Positions 6,867 through 13,934 of a stretch of DNA of 21,577 bases are shown piece by piece. Below the pieces are notes generated by a model, which ran no database searches, was not told the DNA's origin, and worked only from the letters and a program-made list of their open reading frames with translations. The stretch is from contig NZ_CALIJA010000020.1 in the NCBI RefSeq assembly GCF_938017615.1, positions 1-21,577 of the forward strand, in the 5' to 3' direction. A program made the translations under genes and the position numbers. This stretch comes from an uncultured Campylobacter sp. (lineage in GTDB: Bacteria; Campylobacterota; Campylobacteria; Campylobacterales; Campylobacteraceae). Positions within the stretch are counted from its first letter, which is position 1. The number at the start of each line of letters is the position of its first letter.

Positions 6867-7898
6867 CTAAATATAATAGATGCTGTTTTTGATATTTTTG
6901 CCGTCAATCTCGTTTTTGCGCCACGAGCTCTCGTCGTTTAGCACGATCCAGCGCTTCTCCTCTTCGCGGTAAAACCAATCCTTGTCGATCTGATAGTAGA
7001 TCTGGCATCCCGAAATTTCGATGATATTGGCGATGTTGTTGTCGTGGTAGTTGTTTTCGTCGAAGTCGGTGAAAGTGCGCTGCCCCATCTCGGCGTAGAG
7101 CTCGTTTAAAATTTGAAGCATCTCGCTTAGGCGCGTATCCATCTTCTCGACCTGAAGCCCAAGCTCGTTAGCCTCTCTGAATAAGATCGGATAGTCGTGC
7201 GACGGATAGCCGCTGTTTAGCTTGTCGCTGATAAAGGCGATCTTTTGCTCATCTTCGAAGTGGTAGCGCAGAATTTCGCGGCAAATTTTAAGCGACAGGC
7301 TGCTTGCGCGATCGACGGCGCCGAAAACGAGCGGATGGATATATTTGTAAAGCTCCTTGTACGGGTTCTCGTCGTTCGGGCGCTCGTTATTTTTCCAAAG
7401 CTTAACCACGCGGCTTAACTCGTCCATCGAGACGTTGGCTTGGTCGTTGGTGTTCGTAACCGGCGAAAGCTCGTGTCGCAGCGAAGTATCGACCGACGTT
7501 AGGTATCCTAGCGGCCCCATTAAAATTTTATTCGCCCCAAGCGCCATCATCGTAGCCGCCGAAGCGCAGTTTGCAGGCACCAGCGCGATCAGCTCGTCGC
7601 AGTGGTTGCGTAGGATCGAGACGATCTTAAGCGATGCGATACCGCTGCCGCCGTCGCTTTTGATGTAAAGGTAGAGCTTTTCGAAATGCTTGCCCTTGAG
7701 GTGGTCGTTGATACTGATCGCGTCGTTGCCGCAGACGCTGCCCGCGCCCGAATTAAAATATGTAAGCAGCGGCGCGCCCAGATATTTCTCGATATTGGTG
7801 ATCACCTCTTGCGTTTGCTTCATCAAAATAGGCGGTTGCTTCGCCGCCTTTTTGGCGCCCTGCTTCTGCGGCTCTTCGTCTTTGGATAAAAATCCCAT
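6867..7898 (-). CDS. SDH-class (ClpP-fold) serine protease, cytoplasmic
   Basis: This 343-residue protein belongs by motif to the serine dehydrogenase proteinase group of the ClpP/crotonase fold, relatives of SppA. The glycine-rich oxyanion segment is IKSDGGSG (79-86). The nucleophile region is CASAATMMALGANKILMGP (111-129), with Ser113 the likely nucleophile. GYLTSVDTSL (131-140) and GYPSHDYPI with ANELGLQVE (230-251, His234 and Asp235) match the C-terminal part of the fold. The N-terminus is charged (KDEEPQKQGAKKAAKQ) without signal peptide or membrane segment, so it should act in the cytoplasm. The last 70 residues are acidic/aromatic and not recognised. AAAGGAAAAAC fixes the ATG start. 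It lies 27 bases after one lipoprotein gene and 169 before the next. Its substrate is unknown and direct action on exported lipoproteins is unlikely. Confidence 0.8.
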   Translation of the reverse strand: MGFLSKDEEPQKQGAKKAAKQPPILMKQTQEVITNIEKYLGAPLLTYFNSGAGSVCGNDAISINDHLKGKHFEKLYLYIKSDGGSGIASLKIVSILRNHCDELIALVPANCASAATMMALGANKILMGPLGYLTSVDTSLRHELSPVTNTNDQANVSMDELSRVVKLWKNNERPNDENPYKELYKYIHPLVFGAVDRASSLSLKICREILRYHFEDEQKIAFISDKLNSGYPSHDYPILFREANELGLQVEKMDTRLSEMLQILNELYAEMGQRTFTDFDENNYHDNNIANIIEISGCQIYYQIDKDWFYREEEKRWIVLNDESSWRKNEIDGKNIKNSIYYI

Positions 7899-7925
7899 GT
7901 TTTTCCTTTCGTGTTGGTTTGGTTT

Positions 7926-8549
7926 TTAAAATTTTATCTTACAAATATCGCGCAATTTGTCCCGGTGCCACTCGATGCTCTCTTTCACCGTATTACCTAG
8001 AGCCGTATGCGGGCTTTGCAAGAATGCCCTACTATTTTTTAGTCTTGAGCCCACGTATTCATAGCGCGAGATCACGTTTGCGCTCGCGTTTTGCGACACC
8101 GAAGCCGAAAACGAGTATGAATAAAGCGGCGCGGAGGAAGCGTAGCCGCTAAAGTGCTCTTTTAGGCTTACGAATTTGCCCTCCGCAAAGGCCTTACAAA
8201 CGCCGCCGCTCGCGGAATACTCGGCGATTCGTAGCTCTTTATTGGGCGTAAAAACGTAGATCGTAAATTTATTTAGAGCTCTTTGCGAAATTTGATCCCC
8301 AGCCACGTTCATCCCTCTTTCGTCCGTAAATAGATAGAGATTGGAGCCCGCCTCTTCGTATCTTCCTAAGATCGCGTCATCTTTTAAAAGCACGCCGCCT
8401 GAAATTTTATACTCGGTGACGGTCTGCCCGTCATAGCTCATCATCACGGAATTTTCCGGATGCAGCTCGGCTTGCGAATACTTTACCTTCATACAGCCTG
8501 CGAGCAGCATGGCCGCCGCAAGCAGCGCTAAAATTTTAATTTTATCCAT
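7926..8549 (-). CDS. Putative lipoprotein, paralog C of a five-member family
   Basis: Function unknown. The open frame reaches back to 8573, but the ATG ending at 8549 has a good ribosome binding site (TTTGGAGAATTT) and opens a lipoprotein signal, MDKIKILALLAAAMLLAGC (lipidated Cys19). That gives 207 residues and a 14-base spacer after the upstream paralog. Family features are SYDGQTVTEYK (38-48), a diverged LLKDDAILGRYEE block (54-66), LFTDERG (73-79), IYVF (97-100), the central GGVCKAFAEGKFV (115-127, Cys118) and the C-terminal Cys203. Residues 128-165 (KEHFSGY, YSYSFSASVS, VISRYEYV) match the protein at 9192-9833 closely, so these two form a subgroup. It is followed by the SDH-class protease gene after 27 bases. 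Confidence 0.82.
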   Translation of the reverse strand: MDKIKILALLAAAMLLAGCMKVKYSQAELHPENSVMMSYDGQTVTEYKISGGVLLKDDAILGRYEEAGSNLYLFTDERGMNVAGDQISQRALNKFTIYVFTPNKELRIAEYSASGGVCKAFAEGKFVSLKEHFSGYASSAPLYSYSFSASVSQNASANVISRYEYVGSRLKNSRAFLQSPHTALGNTVKESIEWHRDKLRDICKIKF

Positions 8550-8563
8550 AAATTCTCCAAAGT

Positions 8564-9175
8564 TTATCTGCAAAAATCGTCTAAAACCATGGTTTTAAGA
8601 CCTTCGATCGTCTTTTTGAAAAATCCGGCCACAGCCAAGTCCTCCGCGATATATTTCGTATCTTTGCGATCGACCGCTTTTTCAAAATTCATATTTTTAT
8701 ATGCGCTCAACGTTTTTGAGCTCATATTTTGCACCGAGCTCTCGCTTTTTGAAATTTTGCCGTCCGCGTAAAGCCAATCGCCGTCTTTAAACATATTTGA
8801 AGTATAGTCGAAATTTACGTATCTGCCTGCATTATAGACGCTACAAATCCCATCTTTGTGCCAAATGCTAAATACCATTGCCCTTTCGTCGTTAAAAAGA
8901 TAGAATTTCATCCGCTTGGCATTCAGCGCGGACTTATAGTTATTGCCGTAAGACTTGCCCGCTTCATCGAGCACAAGCATCCTAAACTCGCCTCTATCCA
9001 TAGAATACACGCCTAAGTTTCTGCCGTTTTCATACAGATCCTCGCCCGCAAATTTATAGATCACGGTTTTGTTGCCGTCGTAAAATTTAAACTCCTTGTC
9101 GCTCTTAGCCGGGCGCAATATCCCGCATCCTCCAAGTAGTGCCGCCAAAACGGCAAAAATTATAAAATTTTTCAT
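8564..9175 (-). CDS. Putative lipoprotein, paralog D of a five-member family
   Basis: Function unknown; 203 residues. The lipoprotein signal MKNFIIFAVLAALLGGC (lipidated Cys17) is identical, at DNA level too, to that of the next paralog upstream. Family features are KFYDGNKTVIYKFAGEDLYE (30-49), ENGRNLGVY (49-57), LDEAGKSYG (69-77), FYLFNDERA, the central HKDGICSVYNAGRYV (106-120, Cys111) and a C-terminal cysteine (Cys202). AAGGAG seven bases upstream fixes the start. It lies 16 bases after the stop of the gene at 9192-9833 and 14 bases before the next paralog, so the three are one operon segment. It is most like the proteins at 6092-6697 and 5170-5760. Confidence 0.83.
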   Translation of the reverse strand: MKNFIIFAVLAALLGGCGILRPAKSDKEFKFYDGNKTVIYKFAGEDLYENGRNLGVYSMDRGEFRMLVLDEAGKSYGNNYKSALNAKRMKFYLFNDERAMVFSIWHKDGICSVYNAGRYVNFDYTSNMFKDGDWLYADGKISKSESSVQNMSSKTLSAYKNMNFEKAVDRKDTKYIAEDLAVAGFFKKTIEGLKTMVLDDFCR

Positions 9176-9192
9176 TTATCACTCCTTAAATT
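9124..9192. repeat. 69-bp exact direct repeat, copy 1
   Basis: This segment covers the ribosome binding site and first 17 codons of the lipoprotein gene at 8564-9175. It is identical to 9782-9850 by eye, base for base. On the gene-internal side the two sequences diverge at once after the lipidated cysteine codon. On the upstream side they differ by one base and soon diverge. Confidence 0.85.
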
Positions 9193-9833
9193 TAATCCAA
9201 CCTTTTAGACTTTTCTCTACAAAGCAGACCAAGAAGCGTAGCACCGCTAAGCACGACGGATGCTTGCACATGATCTGCTACTGTCGAATTTAGTTTTTCT
9301 AAAATTTTTTTATCCACATAAGATAACTTTTCATTAACGAAATCATACCTGGATGAAATTTTCCCCATTCCTTTTCTTGACATCAAAACATCATAACTAT
9401 ATGCCACGATCGGCTCGCCTCGTGAATATATAGTAATATACTCCTTTATATGTACATATTTTCCTGCGGACAATGCTTTACAAACGCCGTCATTATGGCT
9501 ATAAGAGATCACTTTAATAAATTCGTTCGGAACGAATATTATCTCCGTAATTTTTTTAGAATTATGTTTCTTTATCGCACTGGAATCTATATAACCATTT
9601 CCCATTTCATCAGTATAAATGTGCGTACCAAGTCCCGGTGCCGTAAGATATTTGCCTAACACTTTGCCATTTTTATAGAGTTTTCCGTTATGGGCTCGGT
9701 ATCTGGTGGAAATATTTTTGTCAAAGCTTAACATTGCGATATCTTCCGAGTCGGCAATTCCGTTTTGATCTTTTTTGCCCGCGCATCCTCCAAGTAGTGC
9801 CGCCAAAACGGCAAAAATTATAAAATTTTTCAT
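9192..9833 (-). CDS. Putative lipoprotein, paralog E of a five-member family
   Basis: Function unknown; 213 residues. It has the same signal MKNFIIFAVLAALLGGC (lipidated Cys17) and the same upstream AAGGAG as its neighbour. Family features are SFDKNISTRY (36-45), GKLYKNGKVLGKY (50-62), IYTDEMGNGY (72-81), the central HNDGVCKALSAGKYV (113-127, Cys118) and Cys205, followed here by a charged tail REKSKRLD. The middle (KEYITIYSRG, AYSYDVLMS, ISSRYDFV) pairs it with the protein at 7926-8549. Its body is visibly richer in A and T than its neighbours, which may mark a more recent arrival or less amelioration. It is the first lipoprotein gene downstream of the DnaJ-like gene, after a 107-base gap. 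Confidence 0.82.
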   Translation of the reverse strand: MKNFIIFAVLAALLGGCAGKKDQNGIADSEDIAMLSFDKNISTRYRAHNGKLYKNGKVLGKYLTAPGLGTHIYTDEMGNGYIDSSAIKKHNSKKITEIIFVPNEFIKVISYSHNDGVCKALSAGKYVHIKEYITIYSRGEPIVAYSYDVLMSRKGMGKISSRYDFVNEKLSYVDKKILEKLNSTVADHVQASVVLSGATLLGLLCREKSKRLD

Positions 9834-9850
9834 TTATCACTCCTTAAATT
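9782..9850. repeat. 69-bp exact direct repeat, copy 2
   Basis: This is the second copy of the segment at 9124-9192, covering the ribosome binding site and signal-peptide codons of the lipoprotein gene at 9192-9833. The copies lie 658 bases apart in the same orientation, so recombination between them would delete or duplicate exactly one lipoprotein cassette while keeping expression signals and secretion signal intact. Confidence 0.85.
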
Positions 9851-9918
9851 CTAATCCTTCGCTGCACCTTATCACTGTATCGCGATCCATCTTAAAATTT
9901 CAAGGCGTTTTGCGCCCT

Positions 9919-9934
9919 CAAATTTTAAAATTTG
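9919..9934. repeat. 16-base AT palindrome after the DnaJ-like gene
   Basis: CAAATTTTAAAATTTG is a perfect palindrome starting 6 bases after the stop codon of the gene at 9941-10915. A weaker GGCG-TTTTG-CGCC stem lies next to it. It could slow transcription or protect the 3' end, but there is no T-run typical of a strong terminator, and similar AT palindromes are common in this DNA. Confidence 0.35.
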
Positions 9935-9940
9935 CTCGCC

Positions 9941-10915
9941 CTACTTCTCGCCGAAGCGCTCCTTTAAAATTTTATACGCCTCGTTGATCTCCTGAAGCCT
10001 CTTCGTGCCCTCCTGGATGATCTCCTCGTCCGCACCCTTGCCCATCAGGATGTCGGGGTGGTATTTTTTCACTAGCTCGCGATATTTTTTCTTGATCTCG
10101 CTAAACGTAGCGTCTTTGGAGAGCCCCAAAATTTCATACGGATCCCTTTTGCTTTTGGTCGATCCGTAGCCTTGCGAGCCACCACCCGAGCCAGAATACC
10201 CGCCGTATGAACCGCCTGAACTTTGTGAGCCTCCGTAACCCGAACCCGCCGAGCCGCCATAGCCGTAGCCCGTACCGCCGCCGTAACTGCTGCTTCCGTA
10301 GCCACCCGTGCTTCTGCCGCCGTATTTGTCCCAATACCCGCCGCTTCTTGTGCTATAGCCGTCGTATTCGTCGTAAGCGGAGCTGCTTTGCGAGCCGCCG
10401 TTTTCGTAATATGTGCCGTAAAAACTGCGCTCAAAGGTCGCGAATATCTGGCTTTGGATATGCTCCGCAATGCCCAATCCGTCACAAATCTGCGAGATCG
10501 TGCGCCGCTCTGCCGCGCTAAAACCGCGATCGACGTAGGCTAAATTTAAAAAGAAATAGATTAGCCCCGTTTTGCGGCTCGGGCTCGGGCGGTAGGTTTG
10601 GTTATATTTCTCGGCGAGCTCGCGTACGTTTGCGAGGTTTTCTTTCTCGAGCTTATAAACGAGCTTCAGCGCCTGGCGTTCGCGTTCGCCGGCGCCCATT
10701 TGGCGCACCAAATCGTCTAAAATTTCGCTTATCATCGCAGCTTCGGACTCGCTTACGTACCCGTCGCTTTTGGCGACCTTGGCCAGAAGCGCTACTAAAA
10801 TTTTAGCCTCTCCTAGCTGCATTCGCGCCTTACCGCGATAGCCCGAGTTGCCGAAAACTCCGCCGATCTGGGCAAAAATATAAAGCGCGATTAAAAGAAA
10901 TATAATGCCGAGCAC
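9941..10915 (-). CDS. DnaJ-like (DjlA/TerB-type) membrane-anchored co-chaperone
   Basis: This 324-residue protein has an N-terminal membrane segment (2-20, LGIIFLLIALYIFAQIGG), a TerB-like helical domain (about 35-165, LLAKVAKSDGYVSESEAAMI and LAYVDRGFSAAERRTI), a Gly/Tyr/Ser-rich linker (about 168-255) and a C-terminal J domain (258-324, DPYEILGLSKDAT, HPD at 286-288). The HPD motif means it should stimulate the ATPase of a DnaK-type chaperone. The layout is that of DjlA, with the J domain facing the cytoplasm. The start is GTG, 3 bases after the purL stop, so its translation is probably coupled to purL. A DnaJ-like gene between purL and purH is also what I recall from C. jejuni. The linker is unusually rich in YGG/SGG repeats and may be disordered. 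Confidence 0.88.
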   Translation of the reverse strand: MLGIIFLLIALYIFAQIGGVFGNSGYRGKARMQLGEAKILVALLAKVAKSDGYVSESEAAMISEILDDLVRQMGAGERERQALKLVYKLEKENLANVRELAEKYNQTYRPSPSRKTGLIYFFLNLAYVDRGFSAAERRTISQICDGLGIAEHIQSQIFATFERSFYGTYYENGGSQSSSAYDEYDGYSTRSGGYWDKYGGRSTGGYGSSSYGGGTGYGYGGSAGSGYGGSQSSGGSYGGYSGSGGGSQGYGSTKSKRDPYEILGLSKDATFSEIKKKYRELVKKYHPDILMGKGADEEIIQEGTKRLQEINEAYKILKERFGEK

Positions 10916-10918
10916 GCG

Positions 10919-13114
10919 CTAATCTTCGCTCTTTACGATCTTAGCAAACTCGCCGAAGTAAATTTCTTTTAGCGCCTTTAGATTTTTACGGACGGAATTT
11001 ATGCGAAACGCTTCGCCACCGCTGATGCCTAGACGCATCAAGCTTAGCCCGTATTTTGCGGCCAGCTCTTTAAATTTCTCCTCGTCGCGCACGCCGAAAA
11101 TCGCGCGCGAAAAGCTCTCGTCGAAAATATCTCTGCTATCGTCGCAGCTCATCTCAAACTCGCCGCCTACGCCGCCCACGCACGCCATCTTCGCAAGCGT
11201 AATCGCTACGCCGCCGATACCTACGGAATTTGCAAATTCCAAAACCCCGCTCCTGCCGGCTTCTATCGCGAAGTCCCACAGCGCGCGCTCGGCCTTTAAA
11301 CTTAACTCAGGTAGGCTGCCTGCTACGCGATTTTCCACCGCTTTCATATAAAGCGAGCCCGCAAAAACGCCCTTCGTATCGCCTACCAAATAGACGCTCA
11401 CGCCGCTAGCGCAAAAATCGCTAGGGATGATCTCACCCTCGTTCGTGCCCACGCATACGATCGCGGGAGTGGGCTGAATGCTAATGCCGCCCGTTTCGTT
11501 ATATAGGCTTACGTTGCCACTTACGACGGGGGTATTTAGCGCGGCGCAAGCCTGCTTGATCCCCTCGCAGCCCTGCGCGAACTGCCACATAACTTCGGGA
11601 TTTTGCGGATTGCCGTAGTTTAGGCAATCGGTGATGGCTAGAGGCGTCGCGCCGCTCATAGCGACCTTTCGCCCCGCCGACGCTACCGCGAGCGCCGCGC
11701 CTATGCGAGGATGGACGTAATTCATCCGCGTGTTGCAGTCCGCAGCCATCGCGAGCTTTACGCCGTTTTGCTTAACTCGCATCACGGCAGCGCCCAGCAT
11801 ACCGGGGCGCTTGGCGGAGTTTAGCCCTACGTTGGCGTCGTATTGATCGTAGATGTAGGATTTATTTAGCACTTCGGGGTCCCCAAAAATTTTATCAAAC
11901 GCCGAATCCAGCTCGCGCTCGCTTGCGCCGCAGCCGCATAAATTTTGCTGAGCGATCTGCGCCATATATGCAGGCTCTTTTATCGGGCGATCCAGCACGG
12001 GTGCGGCTTCGCTAAGCGGCTCGATCGGGATAACGCCCGCTAGCTCGCCGTGCCAAAAAAGCTCCATCTTGCCGCTATCCGTCACCTCGCCGATGACGGC
12101 GGCATCCAGATCCCATTTGGCAAAAATTTCTTTGATTTTCTCTTCGCAGCCCTTTTTGGCGCAGATCAGCATGCGCTCTTGGCTCTCGCTTAGCATCAGC
12201 TCATACGGGCTCATCCCTGCCTCGCGCATCGGCACCTTGTCTAAGCTTAACCTCATGCCGCTACCGCTACGCCCCGCCATCTCAAAGCTGCTTGAAGTAA
12301 GTCCCGCCGCGCCCATATCCTGGATACCCACGACGTAATCGGTTTTAAAAAGCTCCAAGCACGCTTCCATTAGCAGCTTTTCGGCGAACGGATCGCCCAC
12401 CTGCACGGTCGGACGTAGGGATTTGTTTGCGTCATTAAAGCTATCGCTCGCCATAACGGCTCCTCCGAGCCCGTCGCGCCCGGTTTTGGAGCCCACGTAG
12501 ATCACGCTATTGCCCACGCCTTCGGCTCTGCCGTAGAAAATTTCATCCTTTTTAACGATACCCAGAGCAAAGGCGTTAACTAAAATGTTGCCGTCAAAGC
12601 TAGCGTCGAACGTCGTCTCGCCGCCTATCGTAGGGATTCCCATGCAGTTGCCGTAATGAGCGATGCCTGCAACTACTCCTTTTAGCAGATAGCGCTGCTT
12701 CCTAGCGCTTTCGCTTCTTCCTCGCACCTCGCCGAAACGAAGCGAGTTCATATTGGCTTCGACGCGCGCGCCCATCGTAAAGATATCGCGCAATATCCCG
12801 CCCACGCCGGTCGCAGCCCCTTGAAAAGGCTCTATGAAGCTAGGGTGGTTGTGGCTTTCCATCTTAAAAACCGCAGCCATGCCACCGCCGATGTCGATGA
12901 CGCCTGCGTTTTCGCCAGGGCCTTGGATAACCCAAGGCGCTTTGGTCGGGAAACCGCTTAAGTATTTTTTGCTCGATTTATAACTGCAGTGCTCGCTCCA
13001 CATCGCGCTAAAAATCCCAAGCTCGAGCAGATTCGGCTCGCGACCTAAAATTTTTAAAATTTTTTCATATTCTTCGTCTGAAATTTTATGTGCCGCTACT
13101 ACTTTTTTGTCCAT
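10919..13114 (-). CDS. purL: Phosphoribosylformylglycinamidine synthase, PurL subunit
   Basis: PurL makes FGAM from FGAR, ATP and glutamine-derived ammonia in the fourth step of IMP synthesis, acting with PurQ and PurS. At 731 residues it is the short, stand-alone type. Visible motifs are WSEHCSYKSSK (39-49, with the active-site His), GPGENAG, ESHNHPS (86-92), GGETTFD, QDMGAAGLTSSS, TDCLNYGNPQNPE and SGNVSLYNET. The open frame extends to a TTG at 13150, but the ATG ending at 13114 has AAAGGGC seven bases upstream and gives the usual N-terminus (MDKKVVAAHKISDEEYEKIL), so I use it. The DnaJ-like gene follows after 3 bases. Upstream, a 64-base gap with a hairpin separates it from the glycan operon. 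Confidence 0.96.
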   Translation of the reverse strand: MDKKVVAAHKISDEEYEKILKILGREPNLLELGIFSAMWSEHCSYKSSKKYLSGFPTKAPWVIQGPGENAGVIDIGGGMAAVFKMESHNHPSFIEPFQGAATGVGGILRDIFTMGARVEANMNSLRFGEVRGRSESARKQRYLLKGVVAGIAHYGNCMGIPTIGGETTFDASFDGNILVNAFALGIVKKDEIFYGRAEGVGNSVIYVGSKTGRDGLGGAVMASDSFNDANKSLRPTVQVGDPFAEKLLMEACLELFKTDYVVGIQDMGAAGLTSSSFEMAGRSGSGMRLSLDKVPMREAGMSPYELMLSESQERMLICAKKGCEEKIKEIFAKWDLDAAVIGEVTDSGKMELFWHGELAGVIPIEPLSEAAPVLDRPIKEPAYMAQIAQQNLCGCGASERELDSAFDKIFGDPEVLNKSYIYDQYDANVGLNSAKRPGMLGAAVMRVKQNGVKLAMAADCNTRMNYVHPRIGAALAVASAGRKVAMSGATPLAITDCLNYGNPQNPEVMWQFAQGCEGIKQACAALNTPVVSGNVSLYNETGGISIQPTPAIVCVGTNEGEIIPSDFCASGVSVYLVGDTKGVFAGSLYMKAVENRVAGSLPELSLKAERALWDFAIEAGRSGVLEFANSVGIGGVAITLAKMACVGGVGGEFEMSCDDSRDIFDESFSRAIFGVRDEEKFKELAAKYGLSLMRLGISGGEAFRINSVRKNLKALKEIYFGEFAKIVKSED

Positions 13115-13148
13115 TTTTTCGCCCTTTTCGCCGTTAAATTTAGGTCCC

Positions 13149-13174
13149 AATGATAGCTAAAATTTTCTATCATT
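13149..13174. terminator. Hairpin between the glycan operon and purL
   Basis: AATGATAG (13149-13156) and CTATCATT (13167-13174) form a perfect 8-bp stem around a 10-base loop containing AAAATTTT. It starts 4 bases after the stop of the glycosyltransferase at 13179-13934 and ends about 34 bases before the purL ATG. It is placed like a terminator or processing site. No T-run follows on the minus strand (GGGACCTAAATTT), so an operator in the purL leader is an equal possibility. Confidence 0.35.
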
Positions 13175-13178
13175 TCGA

Positions 13179-13934
13179 TTAATCTTCGCCCTTTTTAAGA
13201 TACTTCTCGTAAAGCTTCGCCTCTTTTAAAAACGCGTAAAATGCGTTAATGTTTGCCGTGATAAATCCCTTGCGCCCGTCAAAAAGCGATCTGCGCAAAA
13301 TGTATGATTTAAAAAACGCAAACGGATAGATCAGCAAAAGCTTCGCAAGACTGGGCTTTTTGCCCTTTTCAAAATCCCCCTGCGCGCGCAGCGTGGAGTA
13401 GTTATTGTTTTTCGTAACGAGCTCTGCGATCGGCTTTTCGCTAAAGTGATTGATGCAAAATTTGCTCTTTTTCACCGCGCCCTTTATGATCGAAATTTGC
13501 GCGTGCACCCCCATATTTTTATACTCGCCGCACTCCTTGCGAAAGAAGCGAATGTGAGTATTTTTGCGCACGAGATCCGAGCACTTGCGCCCCAGCGAGT
13601 ATTCGTGAAATTTAATATCCAGCGCCGAGTAATCGCTCTGGCTCATAAACTCCTCTATCTCGCCTTTTAGCTCAGGACTTACCTCCTCATCGCCGTCGAG
13701 ATTAAGCACCCATTCGTTGTTACATAGCGAAAACGCGTAGTTTTTCTGCACCCCCTCGCCCTGCCAGTCGTGGTAGTAAATTTTATCGGTAAATTTACGC
13801 GCGATCTGCAGCGTGGCATCGGTGCTGCCGCTATCGACGATTATGATCTCGGCAAAATCCGCCACGCTACGCAGCATACGCTCGATGTGGCGCTCCTCAT
13901 TCATCACTATCGCATAAACGGACGCTTTAATCAT
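13179..13934 (-). CDS. Family-2 glycosyltransferase, WaaE/KdtX-like
   Basis: This cytoplasmic enzyme likely adds a sugar to the inner lipopolysaccharide core; WaaE/KdtX relatives are glucosyl or heptose-region transferases. The GT-A motifs are YAIVMNEERHI (7-17), VDSGSTDAT (33-41) and LNLDGDEEVSPEL (77-89), the last holding the Asp-Gly-Asp metal site and the sequence typical of this subgroup. The C-terminal part (KKPSLAKLLLIYPFAFFKSY, FDGRKGFITANINAFYAFLK) also fits it. An in-frame start lies further upstream (13967), but the ATG ending at 13934 has AAGGAAC eight bases before it and overlaps the upstream stop as ATGA. That gives 251 residues. It is the last gene of the overlapping glycan operon. 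Confidence 0.85.
   Translation of the reverse strand: MIKASVYAIVMNEERHIERMLRSVADFAEIIIVDSGSTDATLQIARKFTDKIYYHDWQGEGVQKNYAFSLCNNEWVLNLDGDEEVSPELKGEIEEFMSQSDYSALDIKFHEYSLGRKCSDLVRKNTHIRFFRKECGEYKNMGVHAQISIIKGAVKKSKFCINHFSEKPIAELVTKNNNYSTLRAQGDFEKGKKPSLAKLLLIYPFAFFKSYILRRSLFDGRKGFITANINAFYAFLKEAKLYEKYLKKGED

Noticed and set aside
10072..10521. Long frames in other phases over the DnaJ-like gene's linker
   Set aside because: The Gly/Tyr/Ser linker is encoded by repetitive DNA, which leaves other frames open; their products are Ala/Thr/Arg-rich noise.
13115..13150. Upstream TTG start for purL
   Set aside because: The added residues (GPKFNGEKGEK) are not PurL-like and the ATG at 13114 has its own ribosome binding site.
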